Shown here: in pieces, positions 21,713 to 30,800 of the stretch
How positions within the stretch are numbered: the first letter of the stretch is position 1
How the letters are laid out: every line of letters starts with the position of its first letter
Assembly: GCA_020445605.1 (NCBI GenBank)
Contig: JAGRGH010000033.1
Location: 1 to 42,906 of the forward strand
Length of the DNA: 42,906 bases
Direction: 5' to 3'
Source of the DNA: Chromatiales bacterium
Lineage (GTDB): Bacteria; Pseudomonadota; Gammaproteobacteria; JAGRGH01
The notes under the pieces: generated by a model
The model's database searches: none
What the model was told of the DNA's origin: nothing
The model's input: only the letters and a program-made list of their open reading frames with translations
Translations under genes and position numbers: made by a program

Positions 21713-23017
21713 GTGGATACCTCTCCGATTGAAAACCGCAGTGCGACGCGCGAGTTCGTGGCTCGACAAGCCATCGAGCGCATGAATCTGCGACAGGTTG
21801 CAGTAGCCCCGCATTACGGCGCCTTGATGGCGGATTTGCGGCGCATGTCTGCAATGTCGAACGAAGAGGCGACGGAAGCACTTTTCGCCAGGCGTTCCGA
21901 GCTGTGCGCCGCGTACGGGTTTGGTCCCGACAATCGGTCCAAGCCGTTCGCCTTCGCCAATGGCGTTGCGATCATTCCCGTGTCGGGGACACTCATCAAT
22001 CGGTTCTCGGGTAGCTACGGCTTCGTTACCGGCTACAACTTCATCCGTTCGCAGAAAGACCTCGCGATGGGTGACGACGACGTGGACGGGATCATCTTCG
22101 ATCTCAGCTCCTACGGCGGCGAGTACGCCGGATGCCTCGAAACCGCTTACGACATCATGTCGTCCCGCGGGCAGAAACCGATGCTCGGGGTGATCGATTC
22201 GAACTGCTATTCGGCGTGCTATGCCATCGCATCGAGTCTCGATCGTGTCGTGTCGATCCCCAGCGGCGGGGCCGGCTCGATCGGCGTCGTCACGATGCAC
22301 GTCGACATGAGCAAGCTCCTGGACGATTGGGGCATCAAAGTTACTTTCATCCACTCGGGCGATCACAAGGTCGACGGCAATCCGTACGAATCCCTGCCCG
22401 ACGATGTGCGCGCGAACATCCAGGAAGGTTGCGACGTCGCGCGCAAGGAATTCTGCACCCTGGTATCGGAGGGCCGTTCGCTTGATTTCAAGAAGGTCTT
22501 CGATACCGAGGCGCGATGCTACCGGGCCGAGGAAGCCGTGAATCTCGGCCTTATCGATGCCATCGCGTCGCCTCGTGAGGCGGCGTCGGCATTTCTGAGC
22601 GAGCTTTCCGGCTCGACACGTCAAAAAGCCAGCAAGGAACCTACCATGACCACCGAAGCGAATCAGCCGGGAGCTGCCAATACCCAACAGGCCGCGACCG
22701 AAGCCCGCAACACCGAACGTGCCCGGATTTCGGGGATCGTCGGCTGCGCCGAAGCCGAAGGCAAGAGCCAGCTCGCCAATCACCTGGCGTTCAAAACCGA
22801 CATGAGCGTCGACGAGGCGAAGGCTGTTCTTGCCGCTGCCACGCCCGCCCCCGCCGCCGACCCGGCACCCGCCGCCGAGGCGAACCCCTTCAAGGCCGCG
22901 ATGGATCGCGACAAGCATCCCGAGATCGGCGCCGCTGGCGACAGTGGCGAGAAGATGACGCCCGCGCAGCAGATCATGCGCGCCCAGGCCGCGGCGCACG
23001 GCAAGCCGTTGAACTGA
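21713..23017 (+). CDS. Head maturation protease, S49 (SppA-like), with C-terminal scaffold domain
   Basis: A 434-residue lambda gpC-like protein. Residues about 75-280 form an S49 peptidase: the nucleophile Ser167 is in SNCYSACYAIA and the general-base Lys219 in SGDHKVDGNPYE, both in the expected contexts. The C-terminal about 125 residues, Ala/Pro/Glu-rich with helical DEAKAVLAAA, are a scaffold. The start is GTG 21713 with GTGGAG 13 bases upstream, rather distant. The protease processes portal and scaffold during head maturation. A nested start gives the scaffold alone. Confidence 0.9.
   Translation: MDTSPIENRSATREFVARQAIERMNLRQVAVAPHYGALMADLRRMSAMSNEEATEALFARRSELCAAYGFGPDNRSKPFAFANGVAIIPVSGTLINRFSGSYGFVTGYNFIRSQKDLAMGDDDVDGIIFDLSSYGGEYAGCLETAYDIMSSRGQKPMLGVIDSNCYSACYAIASSLDRVVSIPSGGAGSIGVVTMHVDMSKLLDDWGIKVTFIHSGDHKVDGNPYESLPDDVRANIQEGCDVARKEFCTLVSEGRSLDFKKVFDTEARCYRAEEAVNLGLIDAIASPREAASAFLSELSGSTRQKASKEPTMTTEANQPGAANTQQAATEARNTERARISGIVGCAEAEGKSQLANHLAFKTDMSVDEAKAVLAAATPAPAADPAPAAEANPFKAAMDRDKHPEIGAAGDSGEKMTPAQQIMRAQAAAHGKPLN
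22646..23017 (+). CDS. Nested scaffold protein (Nu3-like), internal start in the protease gene
   Basis: Inside the protease frame an ATG at 22646 is preceded by AAGGA (22634-22638) at ideal spacing and begins MTTEANQPGAANTQQ just where the peptidase domain ends. The 123-residue product would be a free scaffold, as lambda Nu3 is made from an internal start within gene C. It shares frame and stop with the protease. The sequence is Ala/Glu-rich and helical, as expected for a scaffold. Confidence 0.75.
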   Translation: MTTEANQPGAANTQQAATEARNTERARISGIVGCAEAEGKSQLANHLAFKTDMSVDEAKAVLAAATPAPAADPAPAAEANPFKAAMDRDKHPEIGAAGDSGEKMTPAQQIMRAQAAAHGKPLN

Positions 23018-23070
23018 ACGGCGACCGGCATCGAGTTTCAATCGAACATCCATCATCGGAGAACTGAAAA

Positions 23071-23445
23071 ATGAGCATCCTTGCATCGAGCGAGTCGCAA
23101 GACCTGAGCCCCGTCACCCCGTTGTTCGCGGGTTCGGCGCCGATCACCACGAACCGGGCGGCCGGCGGCGCGAACGTGAACCTCGCGGCGGGCACCGTTA
23201 TCGCCCTGGTGAACGATCTCATCGTCGCCCATGACGCGGACGCCGTGAACGGTTCCGAAGTCGCGGTCGGCATCCTGACCGAAGCGCTGAACACCGTCGC
23301 TCAACCCGGCTCGTGGGCCGCCTACTACACGGGCGGCGACTTCAACCACGAGGCCCTGGTGTGGGACGCTGCCTTGAACACCCTGGCGCTTCGTCGCGCG
23401 GCGTTCGCGCAAACCGACACGATCAAGATCAGCGCAGTCAAGTAA
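23071..23445 (+). CDS. Head decoration protein, lambda gpD-like
   Basis: A 124-residue homologue of the gpD head-stabilising protein (PF02924). Characteristic parts are TPLFAGSAPITTNRA near the start, GTVIALV in the middle, and VGILTEALNT followed by AAYYTGGDFNHEAL. Trimers would clip onto the expanded capsid. GGAGAACTG precedes the ATG, and it lies between scaffold and capsid as in lambda. I see nothing unusual. Confidence 0.9.
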   Translation: MSILASSESQDLSPVTPLFAGSAPITTNRAAGGANVNLAAGTVIALVNDLIVAHDADAVNGSEVAVGILTEALNTVAQPGSWAAYYTGGDFNHEALVWDAALNTLALRRAAFAQTDTIKISAVK

Positions 23446-23494
23446 GCGACTCGACGCGCGAACCAAACTCACTTTTGAATAGGAGTCCGCAATC

Positions 23495-24550
23495 ATGGCA
23501 TTCAGCCCCTTCGATCTCGCGACGTTGCAGGAAGTGCAGCGTCAGCAGATCACCCTTCCGATCTTCTGGCTGGCGTTCTTCGGCCGTACGATCAACTTCG
23601 ATACCCCGTACATCGATTTCGAGACGGTCGATCGCCGTTACAAGAAGCTGGCCCCCTTCGTGGCGCCGACTGCGCAAGGCCGTATCATCAAAACGCAAGG
23701 CTCTTCGATGAAGCGGTTTTCGCCGGCCTACGTCAAGCCGAAGTCGGTCGTCGACCCGGCCAAGGTGTTCTCGCGCCAGCCGGGCGAGTTCATCTACCGG
23801 CAGATGAGTGCCGGCGAGCGGCGCCTGGCCGTCATCGCTGAAGAGCTGAAAGAGCAGAAGCAGCGCATCCAGAACCGGCTCGAATGGATGGCCGCGCAGG
23901 CTGTCATCATGGGATCGGTCACGGTGGCCGGCGAGGACTATCCGACCCAGGTCGTCGACTTTCAGCGTGACGCTTCGCTGACCGTCGTCCTCGCGGGCGG
24001 TGCGAAGTGGGACCAGGCCACGGGCGACCCGCTCGGCGACCTGCTGGACTCCCGTCGCAACGTGAACAAGCTGGCCGGTGTCACGGTGCGGCGCGTGGTC
24101 TTCGGTGCCGGCGCGTGGGATCTGCTGGCGACTCGCCTGGAGCTGAACAACCCGGCGAACGGCAATCTGCTGGATACCAACTTCCGCGGCAGCACAACCG
24201 ACGTTTCGCGCATTCTCGAAGGCTTCGAAGGCGCCGAGTACGTGGGCACGCTGGCCGGTCGTAACGGGCAGGGCGCCATCGAGTGCTGGGTCTACAGCGC
24301 CACGTACGACGACGACTCGGACGCCGAGCAAGCCATGATGCACACGAACGACGTCGTGGGTGTCGGCCCGATCGACGGCGTTCGCTGCTTCGGCGCGATC
24401 CAGGACGCACAGGCCGGATACCTGCCGCTGGAGACGTTCACGAAGAACTGGTTTTCGGACGACCCCAGCGTCGAATGGCTGATGAGTCAGTCGGCGCCGC
24501 TGATGGTCCCGGCCGAGCCGAACGCCAGCTTCCGTATCCGCGTCGCCTGA
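23495..24550 (+). CDS. Major capsid protein, lambda gpE-like (351 aa)
   Basis: A 351-residue major capsid protein of the gpE family (PF03864). It starts MAFSPFDLATLQEVQRQQ, has INFDTPYIDFETVDRRYKKLAPF near residues 35-57 (given here in parts: INFDTPYIDFETV, KLAPFV) and ends with a ASFRIRV strand. The E-loop and P-domain region carries NRLEWMAAQAVIMGSV, the long helix seen in this family. AGGAG lies before the ATG. Codon use is biased to G/C-ending codons as expected for a highly expressed gene. A strong hairpin follows. Confidence 0.92.
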   Translation: MAFSPFDLATLQEVQRQQITLPIFWLAFFGRTINFDTPYIDFETVDRRYKKLAPFVAPTAQGRIIKTQGSSMKRFSPAYVKPKSVVDPAKVFSRQPGEFIYRQMSAGERRLAVIAEELKEQKQRIQNRLEWMAAQAVIMGSVTVAGEDYPTQVVDFQRDASLTVVLAGGAKWDQATGDPLGDLLDSRRNVNKLAGVTVRRVVFGAGAWDLLATRLELNNPANGNLLDTNFRGSTTDVSRILEGFEGAEYVGTLAGRNGQGAIECWVYSATYDDDSDAEQAMMHTNDVVGVGPIDGVRCFGAIQDAQAGYLPLETFTKNWFSDDPSVEWLMSQSAPLMVPAEPNASFRIRVA

Positions 24551-24559
24551 TGGCAACGA

Positions 24560-24585
24560 GGCGGCCCCCTTGACCGGGGGTCGCC
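24560..24585 (+). terminator. Strong hairpin after the major capsid gene, no T tract
   Basis: GGCGGCCCCC (24560-24569) pairs with GGGGGTCGCC (24576-24585), including one G-U pair. No U run follows, so it is more likely a pausing or mRNA-stabilising structure that helps set high capsid-protein yield than a full terminator. Confidence 0.55.
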
Positions 24586-24612
24586 AATTCAATTTACAAA
24601 GGAACTTTCAAC

Positions 24613-24876
24613 ATGCCCAAAATGGTCCCCCTGCAATCCGTCGTGCTCTTCCGCGAAGGCAAGCGTGTTCGTCCGCAGATCGGCAAGGTTTTCAATTTCA
24701 CTGCCGACGAGATCGAAGAGCTGACCGAGGCGTCGCCCGAGTGTCTGCGCAAGCCGATCGCCGAAACGGACGGCGACCAGGCCGCCGACGCCAAGGAAGC
24801 TGCGGTCGGTAAGGCGCCGACGAAGGAACCCGCAAAGTCGGCGGCCGGCGGCAAGAAAGGCAACGACGAGCTGTAA
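24613..24876 (+). CDS. Small protein in lambda FI position (87 aa)
   Basis: An 87-residue protein right after the capsid gene. Residues 1-55 form a compact domain (VPLQSVVLFREGKRV and VFNFTADEIEELTEASPECL) followed by an Ala/Lys/Gly-rich low-complexity tail (about 58-87). Proteins with this FTAxEIxxL pattern and tail are common after phage capsid genes and are called head-tail connector or FI-like accessory proteins. A near-palindrome AAAGGAACTTT overlaps its ribosome binding site at 24598-24608. Its stop overlaps the next start (TAATG). Confidence 0.65.
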   Translation: MPKMVPLQSVVLFREGKRVRPQIGKVFNFTADEIEELTEASPECLRKPIAETDGDQAADAKEAAVGKAPTKEPAKSAAGGKKGNDEL

Positions 24877-25235
24877 TGGCTTTCGATTTCGCCGCTTTGA
24901 AGTCAGAAGTTCGCCAGGCCGTCCACGACGTCCTGGCGGTTTCTGCTGTCTACTCCGACAGCGTTGTTCTCGAACCCGTCGAGATCACCGTTCGGTTTCA
25001 TACGAAAATCGATCGATTCGGCGACCTGACGGAAGCCGGATGGTCCGAAGTGGTGGAGAACATCAATCGGGTCATCCTCAACGTGCCGCAGCTCGATGAA
25101 TTGAACATCACTCCCCGCCGGGGTGGGGTCATCCAGATGACCGGAACCGGATTCGATGGTGTTCAATTGATCCTGAATGTGCAAGAGGCCGACACAGGTC
25201 CGATCGAAGAAATTTGGCAGGTGACGCTACCATGA
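24876..25235 (+). CDS. Head-tail adaptor, lambda FII-like position (119 aa)
   Basis: A 119-residue beta-rich protein starting MAFDFAALKSEVRQAVHDVL, a helix that is followed by alternating strands (EITVRFHTKIDRFGDLTEAG). Size and place correspond to lambda gpFII, which attaches to the completed portal and receives the tail. The helix and beta-sandwich layout agree, but sequence identity to gpFII is not evident by eye. Both ends overlap neighbouring genes, so it is translated in a coupled block. Confidence 0.65.
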   Translation: MAFDFAALKSEVRQAVHDVLAVSAVYSDSVVLEPVEITVRFHTKIDRFGDLTEAGWSEVVENINRVILNVPQLDELNITPRRGGVIQMTGTGFDGVQLILNVQEADTGPIEEIWQVTLP

Positions 25236-25822
25236 CGGTCGGCGTTGTCTTGCTCGGCGGAACGGATCTCGCGCGCTATTTCGAAGAGCTTCCCGAGATC
25301 GCGGAAAGAGCCGCGTCCCTGGCAATCAATCAGGTTGCCGAGCGTGACGGCATGACGCTGATTCGTCGCGACATGCGCGAGCAAATCGACTTTCCCCCGC
25401 GCTACCTTGAAGACGGGCGCCTGCGCGTCAAACGAAAAGCGTCCCCTTCGAACCTGCAAGCTGTGATCTCCGGTCGGGACCGCCCGACGTCCCTCGCTCG
25501 GTTCGCCGCCGGTCAGAATCCCGAGAACACCCGAGGACGTGGGGTTCGTTTGACCGTCAAGCGCGGAAAACGAGTGCTACTTTCGAAGGGTTTTCTAGTC
25601 AAACTCAAGGGCGGCAATACCGGACTAGCTGTGCGCCTCAAGAAAGGCGAAAAGCTCGCGAATTCGCAGGGCGCCCAGCGGCTCGCGGACAACCTGTATT
25701 TGCTGTACGGCCCTTCCGTCGATCAGGTGTTCCGCGGTGTCGCCGACGATCGCACCGACGATCTCGGGCGGATGGTGACAAACCAATTCCTGCGACAGTT
25801 CGCGAGGCTTTCCCGTGGCTGA
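25232..25822 (+). CDS. Minor tail protein Z-like (196 aa)
   Basis: A 196-residue basic protein. The N-terminal part, with SLAINQVAERDGMTLIRRDMREQI (in parts: LAINQVAERDG, RRDMREQIDFP), and the central LTVKRGKRVLL resemble the prophage minor tail protein Z family (PF06763), which helps build the head-proximal tail end. I took ATG 25232, which overlaps the previous stop (ATGA), instead of the GTG-like start 18 bases upstream. The next gene starts 8 bases before its end. Confidence 0.75.
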   Translation: MTVGVVLLGGTDLARYFEELPEIAERAASLAINQVAERDGMTLIRRDMREQIDFPPRYLEDGRLRVKRKASPSNLQAVISGRDRPTSLARFAAGQNPENTRGRGVRLTVKRGKRVLLSKGFLVKLKGGNTGLAVRLKKGEKLANSQGAQRLADNLYLLYGPSVDQVFRGVADDRTDDLGRMVTNQFLRQFARLSRG

Positions 25823-26315
25823 TTCCTACCGACTGGCAGTCCTCAAGGCTCTGACGGCCCAACTTGAAACGATCGCCGTTGCCGATGGCTATACGCACGA
25901 CCTGGCGGGCCTCGTCTTCCGCGGTCGCAATCGCTGGGGTGAAAGCGACCCCGACGTCATGATTTCAATCCTGGAGAATCCGCGACCCGACATCGGCCAG
26001 TTTGCGGGCGAGCCGGAAGGGGCGCGGGCCGAGTCCTGGCCGCTCTTCGTTCAAGGCTGGGTGCCCGACGATATCGAGAACCCGACCGACCCGGCTTACG
26101 GGCTGATGGACGACGTTGAAACGTGCCTTGCCCGGATTACGGCAGTTGTCGACGCCACGGGCGAGCCGAAGTATCAAAGTGAGTTTTTGTTGGGCAACCG
26201 GATCACGAGTTTTCGATTCGGACCCGGCGTCGTTCGGCCGCCGACTGACGGGCTCTCGGTCAGAGCGTTTTTCTACCTGCCCGTCTACGTGGGTCTTGCC
26301 GTCACCTACGGCTAG
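25815..26315 (+). CDS. Tail terminator, lambda gpU-like position (166 aa)
   Basis: A 166-residue protein between the Z-like and tail-tube genes, the position of lambda gpU. The N-terminal helix (RLAVLKALTAQLETIAV) followed by LVFRGRNRWGESDPDVMISI strands agrees with tail terminator proteins, which cap the tail tube and set its end. It starts at GTG 25815 with GAGG seven bases before it. A one-mismatch palindrome (AAAGTGAGTTT) is at 26176-26186. Confidence 0.7.
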   Translation: MADSYRLAVLKALTAQLETIAVADGYTHDLAGLVFRGRNRWGESDPDVMISILENPRPDIGQFAGEPEGARAESWPLFVQGWVPDDIENPTDPAYGLMDDVETCLARITAVVDATGEPKYQSEFLLGNRITSFRFGPGVVRPPTDGLSVRAFFYLPVYVGLAVTYG

Positions 26316-26375
26316 GCGTATCGTTTGCGGGCGAAATCCACCGCAAGTTGAATTCAACACAAGGAGTTTTCAATC

Positions 26376-27194
26376 ATGAGTATCACCGCAGACCTGAACG
26401 GCAAGAACTACGTCCTCGGCCGCGGCCGGGTGTATTTCGATCGCTACGACAGTAACGCCACCATCGACGCGAACACGGTCGGCCAGGGCGAGCTGTATTT
26501 CGGCAACACGCCCGAGTTCAACACGACCAGCGATTCGGAGAACCTGGAACACTTCGACAGCGACGACGGTATCAAGGTGAAGGACGATGCCGTCCAGCTC
26601 ACGATGAACCGTTCCGGCACTTTCAAGTGCGACAACATCGCGTCCAAGAACGTCGCCCTGTACTTCCTTTCGGACGTCACCGCAGTTGCCCAAGCCGCGG
26701 CCGTCGACACCACCTATCAGGTCACGGTCAAGCCCGGCCTGTTCTACCAGATCGGCGCCGATGCTGCGAACCCGACCGGCGATCGTCTGATTTCGAACGT
26801 CACGATCGGCAAGGGTGTGGGCTTCGCGACCGACGTGCCGACCGCGGGCAACTGGCAGGTCGACGAAGTCCTGGGCCGGCTCTACGTGCTGCCCGAGTCG
26901 ACCGACATCGACGCCGCCGGCACCCTGGTGCAGATCACCTACGACACGGCGGCCGGCAGTCGCGAGCAGATCGTTTCCAGCTCGGACTCGATCTACGGCG
27001 CCCTGCGTTTCGTGGCGAACAACCCGAAGGGCGAGAACAAGGACTACTACTTCCCTTATGTCAAGCTCGCTCCGGACGGCGACTACAACCTGAAGGGCGA
27101 CGACTGGCAGGTGATGGGCTTCAAGTTCGAGATCCTGACGAAAGCCAGCAACATCAAGTCGGTCTACATCGACGGTCGCGCGGTCGCCGAGTAA
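26376..27194 (+). CDS. Major tail tube protein (272 aa)
   Basis: A 272-residue protein with an excellent AAGGAG site and G/C-ending codons, as expected for an abundant structural protein. It starts MSITADLNGKNYVLGRGRVYF and has the strand pattern FGNTPEFNTTSDSENLEHFDSD (in parts) typical of tail tube proteins. An insert around residues 140-190 (GKGVGFATDVPTAGNWQVDE) looks like an added surface loop. It precedes the tail assembly chaperone and tape measure, the standard place for the lambda gpV equivalent. Confidence 0.85.
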   Translation: MSITADLNGKNYVLGRGRVYFDRYDSNATIDANTVGQGELYFGNTPEFNTTSDSENLEHFDSDDGIKVKDDAVQLTMNRSGTFKCDNIASKNVALYFLSDVTAVAQAAAVDTTYQVTVKPGLFYQIGADAANPTGDRLISNVTIGKGVGFATDVPTAGNWQVDEVLGRLYVLPESTDIDAAGTLVQITYDTAAGSREQIVSSSDSIYGALRFVANNPKGENKDYYFPYVKLAPDGDYNLKGDDWQVMGFKFEILTKASNIKSVYIDGRAVAE

Positions 27195-27197
27195 TCC

Positions 27198-27686
27198 ATG
27201 CTGCGCGATTTCAAACCAGAAACGCGCGGGGTCAAGTTCTCGGGCGGTTCCTTCGAAGTTCGGGGGATCTCGCTTGAGGACTTGGCCGTCCTGGTGCGCA
27301 CCCACCTTCCAGACCTGGAAACCCTGTTCCAGCTTTTCGAGCGGGCCGAGGAAATCGACGGCGGGGATCTCGACTCCCTGGCCGCTGCGGTCTTCCGCGA
27401 GGCGCCCGGCTTCGTGGCCAATGTGATTGCCCTGGCCGCGGGTGAACCTGACGAGGCGCCGACAGCTCAATTGCTCCCGTTCCCTGTGCAGGTCCAGGTC
27501 ATCAAGGACGTCGCCGAACTGACTTTCAGCGAGGTCGGGGGCGTAAAAAAGTTTCTGACTATCGTCGCCTCTATGCTGGGGAGTCCGACGACGATAGGGG
27601 CGATGCGGGACAAGATTTCGAAGGGATTGGCGAAGGCTACGAAAGCCCCGTCATTCGCAGTTACATCGGACTCCGAAGAGACGTAA
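27198..27686 (+). CDS. Tail assembly chaperone G-like (162 aa)
   Basis: The unshifted product of the tail assembly chaperone locus, 162 residues, beginning MLRDFKPETRGVKFSGGSF. It is a helical, acidic protein that would coat the tape measure during tail polymerisation. It lies between tube and tape measure genes, as gpG does in lambda. Codons 116-118 of the gene include A AAA AAG, the slippery sequence for the -1 frameshift that makes the longer GT product. The unshifted tail after it (FLTIVASMLGSPT) reads as a normal protein. Confidence 0.85.
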   Translation: MLRDFKPETRGVKFSGGSFEVRGISLEDLAVLVRTHLPDLETLFQLFERAEEIDGGDLDSLAAAVFREAPGFVANVIALAAGEPDEAPTAQLLPFPVQVQVIKDVAELTFSEVGGVKKFLTIVASMLGSPTTIGAMRDKISKGLAKATKAPSFAVTSDSEET

Positions 27687-27892
27687 GCCTACTGCTGAGC
27701 GAAGGACATTGCGAGGCCAGGCGATACCCGATCGCTGTTGCCTGGTCCGAAGCCAGGATCGTGCGACAACGACACGGGGCGCGGGCGAAAAGGGACGCAG
27801 TAACTATGCAAATGGTTCTGGCGTCCCTTTTCTCAAAGGACGCCGGCAAGGCACTAGAAAAGCAACTTTCGAGGCTTGACGAAAGTGATTGA
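27198..27892 (+). CDS. GT fusion chaperone by -1 programmed frameshift (about 231 aa)
   Basis: Translation slips back one base at A AAA AAG (27545-27551) and continues from 27551 in the -1 frame to a TGA at 27890-27892. I read this frame codon by codon: 113 further residues without a stop, including SDYRRLYAGESDDD, RSYIGLRRDVSLLLSEGH and ASLFSKDAGKALEKQL. The first 118 residues are shared with G. As in lambda gpGT, the T part should bind the tail tube while G binds the tape measure. The end overlaps the tape measure start. Confidence 0.82.
27545..27597 (+). promoter_or_regulatory. -1 ribosomal frameshift signal: A AAA AAG plus downstream stem
   Basis: Slippery heptamer A AAA AAG in the zero frame at 27545-27551, a 7-base spacer, then a perfect 9-bp stem CTATCGTCG (27559-27567) with CGACGATAG (27589-27597) and a 21-base loop. 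Slippery site, spacer length and structure are all in the range for efficient -1 frameshifting; the heptamer is that of E. coli dnaX. Confidence 0.88.
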
Positions 27893-30800
27893 TCGCAAAG
27901 AAATCGAACTTCTAATTCGTGCCCAGCTCAAGGGCAAGCAAGACCTTACGACAATCACGAAGTCGATTCGGGATCTCGAACTTGCCATTACCGAGCAGGC
28001 CGCGGCAGCAAAACGTGGCGAATCGTCGATCGACGATCTCAAAGCTACTTTGCTCGGGCTCCAACAGGTCCAGGATCGCCTCGCGTCGAATGCCGACCTG
28101 ATAGGCCGTTTCCAGCGGCAGTCCGATGCGATCGGAAAAACGGCCGAACGGGTCGAACGCACGGCGAAGGCGTACGAGGAATACCAGAAGAAGCTCGCCG
28201 CCGCCGATTCGGTGACGGAGAAGCAACAGGATCGGCTCGTCAAGCTGTCTGTCGCCGCAGAGCGTGCACAGACCGCATTTGACCGGCAGAAGGGCAATAT
28301 CGAGAAACTGGCGTCCGCCCTGCGGGAAGCCGGGGTCGCGACCGACGATCTTGCAGGCGCCGAAACCCGAGTACGCGACATCGCGGCGCAGATCGGCGTG
28401 GCGATCGGCACTGCCCAGCAAGCCATTGCAACCTATGCGACCGACGTGCGGTCCGCTCGCGATGCGCTGCGCGAGAAAGAGCAAGTCGAGAAGGACGCAA
28501 TCAAGACCGCGCGCCAGTTTGCCGAGGCCGAGGATCGAGCCGCGGACGCCGAGCGTCGACGTGCCGAGAACGCCGCCGAGGTCGACCGCATCCTGTCGGA
28601 GCGGAAGGCCCGATCGGCAGCGCAAGGGAACGAGTTCCAAGCCCTGGCCGAAGAGTCGGCCCGAGCCCGCACCCTGGCTGAATTGAAAGCCGACATCATC
28701 GCTCGATCTGAAGAGCAGTTGAAGATCGAGAAAGAGCTGGCGAAGACCGATGCCCTCGGGAAGACCGCGGACGAAGCCGTTACGGCAGCTCGGGCTTACG
28801 GCACGCTGGGCAGGGCGTCCGACGATCTGCGCAACAAGGGGGCATCGCTGCGCGATACGATCGCCGGCATCGTCAACCCGGCTCAAGGTGCGCGCCGTTC
28901 AATCGAAGGGATCGAGCAAGAGCTGGCCCAGCTCGCGACCGGCATCCGCTTGATCGACGGCCCGGTTCAGGAAGCCAACGGCAAATTCACCGCCCTGGCC
29001 GCAGTCAGCCGGGAGCTAGGCAAGCAAGCCACCCTGGTCGACGGATTCCGGAACCAGGTGGCCGCATTGCGCGCCGCTCGTGCCGAGTACGTCAAGGCTC
29101 GCGATGATGTGCGCAAGTTCGCCGACCAAGTGCGCCAGGGTGGCGTCGAGGGTGAGCAGGCGACAGCGAAACTCGCATCCGCATCCGCCCGAGCAAAGGT
29201 CGCCGGGCAAGCCCTCCGTCAACAGGTTGAGGCGGCCCGTGCCAGCCGACAAGCCCTGGCCGACGTCGGTCTTGAAACGAACAACCTGGCAGCGTCCGAA
29301 AAGCGTCTGACCGATGCCGCTCGATCCGCCACGTCTTCGGTCGAGAGTCTGTCGCGTGCGGTGAATCAGTACGGCCGGGCAACGGAGGATGCGAGCAAGA
29401 AAGTTCGTTTGTTCGGCGACGGCGGTCGGACGACCCTTTCCCTGTTGCAACGGATTCGAGGCGAGATCCTGGCTCTTGCGGCAAGCTATGTCGGCTTGTA
29501 CGGCGCCGTCCAGCTCGCGGGCGACGCGATCCAAGCGGCTTCGGCTCGCGAGGGGATCAAGAATCAGTTGTCCCTGTCGGTCGGGAACAACCGCGAGGCG
29601 ATCGACGCCGAATACGCCTACGTCAAGGCGCAGTCAGACCGTATCGGAATTGAGTTCGAAACGGCGGCACAGGGTTACACGAAGTTCGCTGCCGCCGCCG
29701 CCCTGGCCGGTCGAAAACGCACGGAAATTCGCTACATTTGGGAAGCCTTCGCCGAAGTTGGACGGGTTGCCAATCTTAGCGCCGCCGACATGCAGGGCGT
29801 TTTCAAGGCAATCGAGCAGATCACTTCGAAAGGAAAGATCCAGGCCGAAGAACTTCGGGGACAGCTCGGCGACCGGCTCTTCGGCGCCTTCCAGGTGGCC
29901 GCAAAGGCACTTGAGGACCAGTTCCCGAATCTCGATAAGGCGATGGAGCGGGGCGAAGTTTCCGCGAATCAGCTCATCGCGATTGCCCTCAAGTACCGCG
30001 AGATCGTCGGCGCCCAGCTTCCCGCGGCAATCAACAGCACGTCGGCCGCGCAAGCGCGGTTTGCGAACGCCGTTCTTGATTTCAAGCTGGCCATTGCCGA
30101 CTCGGGCTGGCTGGAAACCTACACCGAGACGATCGGCAAGCTGACCGAGTTTCTGCGAAGCGATGACGGACAGCGCACGGCGCAGAACATTTCAAGGGCG
30201 TTCGAGGCGTTCGGTAGCTTGGTGATCTTCCTGCTGGACAACCTGGAAGCCGTGAAAGTTGCGGCCGGCGGAGCGGGCCTGGCACTAGGTTCGATCATCG
30301 CTGCTACGACTATCCGTTCGATCGGAACCCTCGTGACCGGCCTCAAGGCTCTCCGTTTGTGGGCCGTACAGGCAGGGGGTGCACTCGGGGCGTTCTCCGC
30401 TCAATGGCCGATCTTGGCGACCGTGGTCAAAGGGGCGATCGGGGTCATCGGTTCGGCGTTCCTCGGCTGGCAGATTGGCACATGGGCAAATGAGCAGTTC
30501 GCCATCGTGCGGAAGGGCGCCGTCCTGCTGGTGACGGGGCTCGATGAGGGCTGGACGCGGATCAGCTACGGTGCACGAATCCTGTTCGCCGACCTGGGCG
30601 AGTTCGCTCGCCGCGGGTTTGCAACGATGGTGACGGCTGCATCGAACGGGCTGAAAGGCATTCTTGGCACGTTCCGCGATGGCCTGCTGGCTCTCGGCAA
30701 CACGGAAGCCGCGGAAGGGCTCGGCCGGATCATCGACGGGTTGACGGTGAGCTTCGACGTTCAGGGGAGCAAGGCCGGCGAGCTGCGTAAACAGATGGAG

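Noticed and set aside
21644-23086. 480-codon minus-strand open frame opposite the protease and scaffold
   Set aside because: The plus strand encodes a certain S49 protease with catalytic residues; the minus frame is the GC-rich antisense shadow.
23438-24592. 384-codon minus-strand frame opposite the major capsid gene, and similar frames at 26370-27470, 12174-13103 and 9431-10204
   Set aside because: All mirror well-identified plus-strand genes and result from the G/C-ending codon bias.
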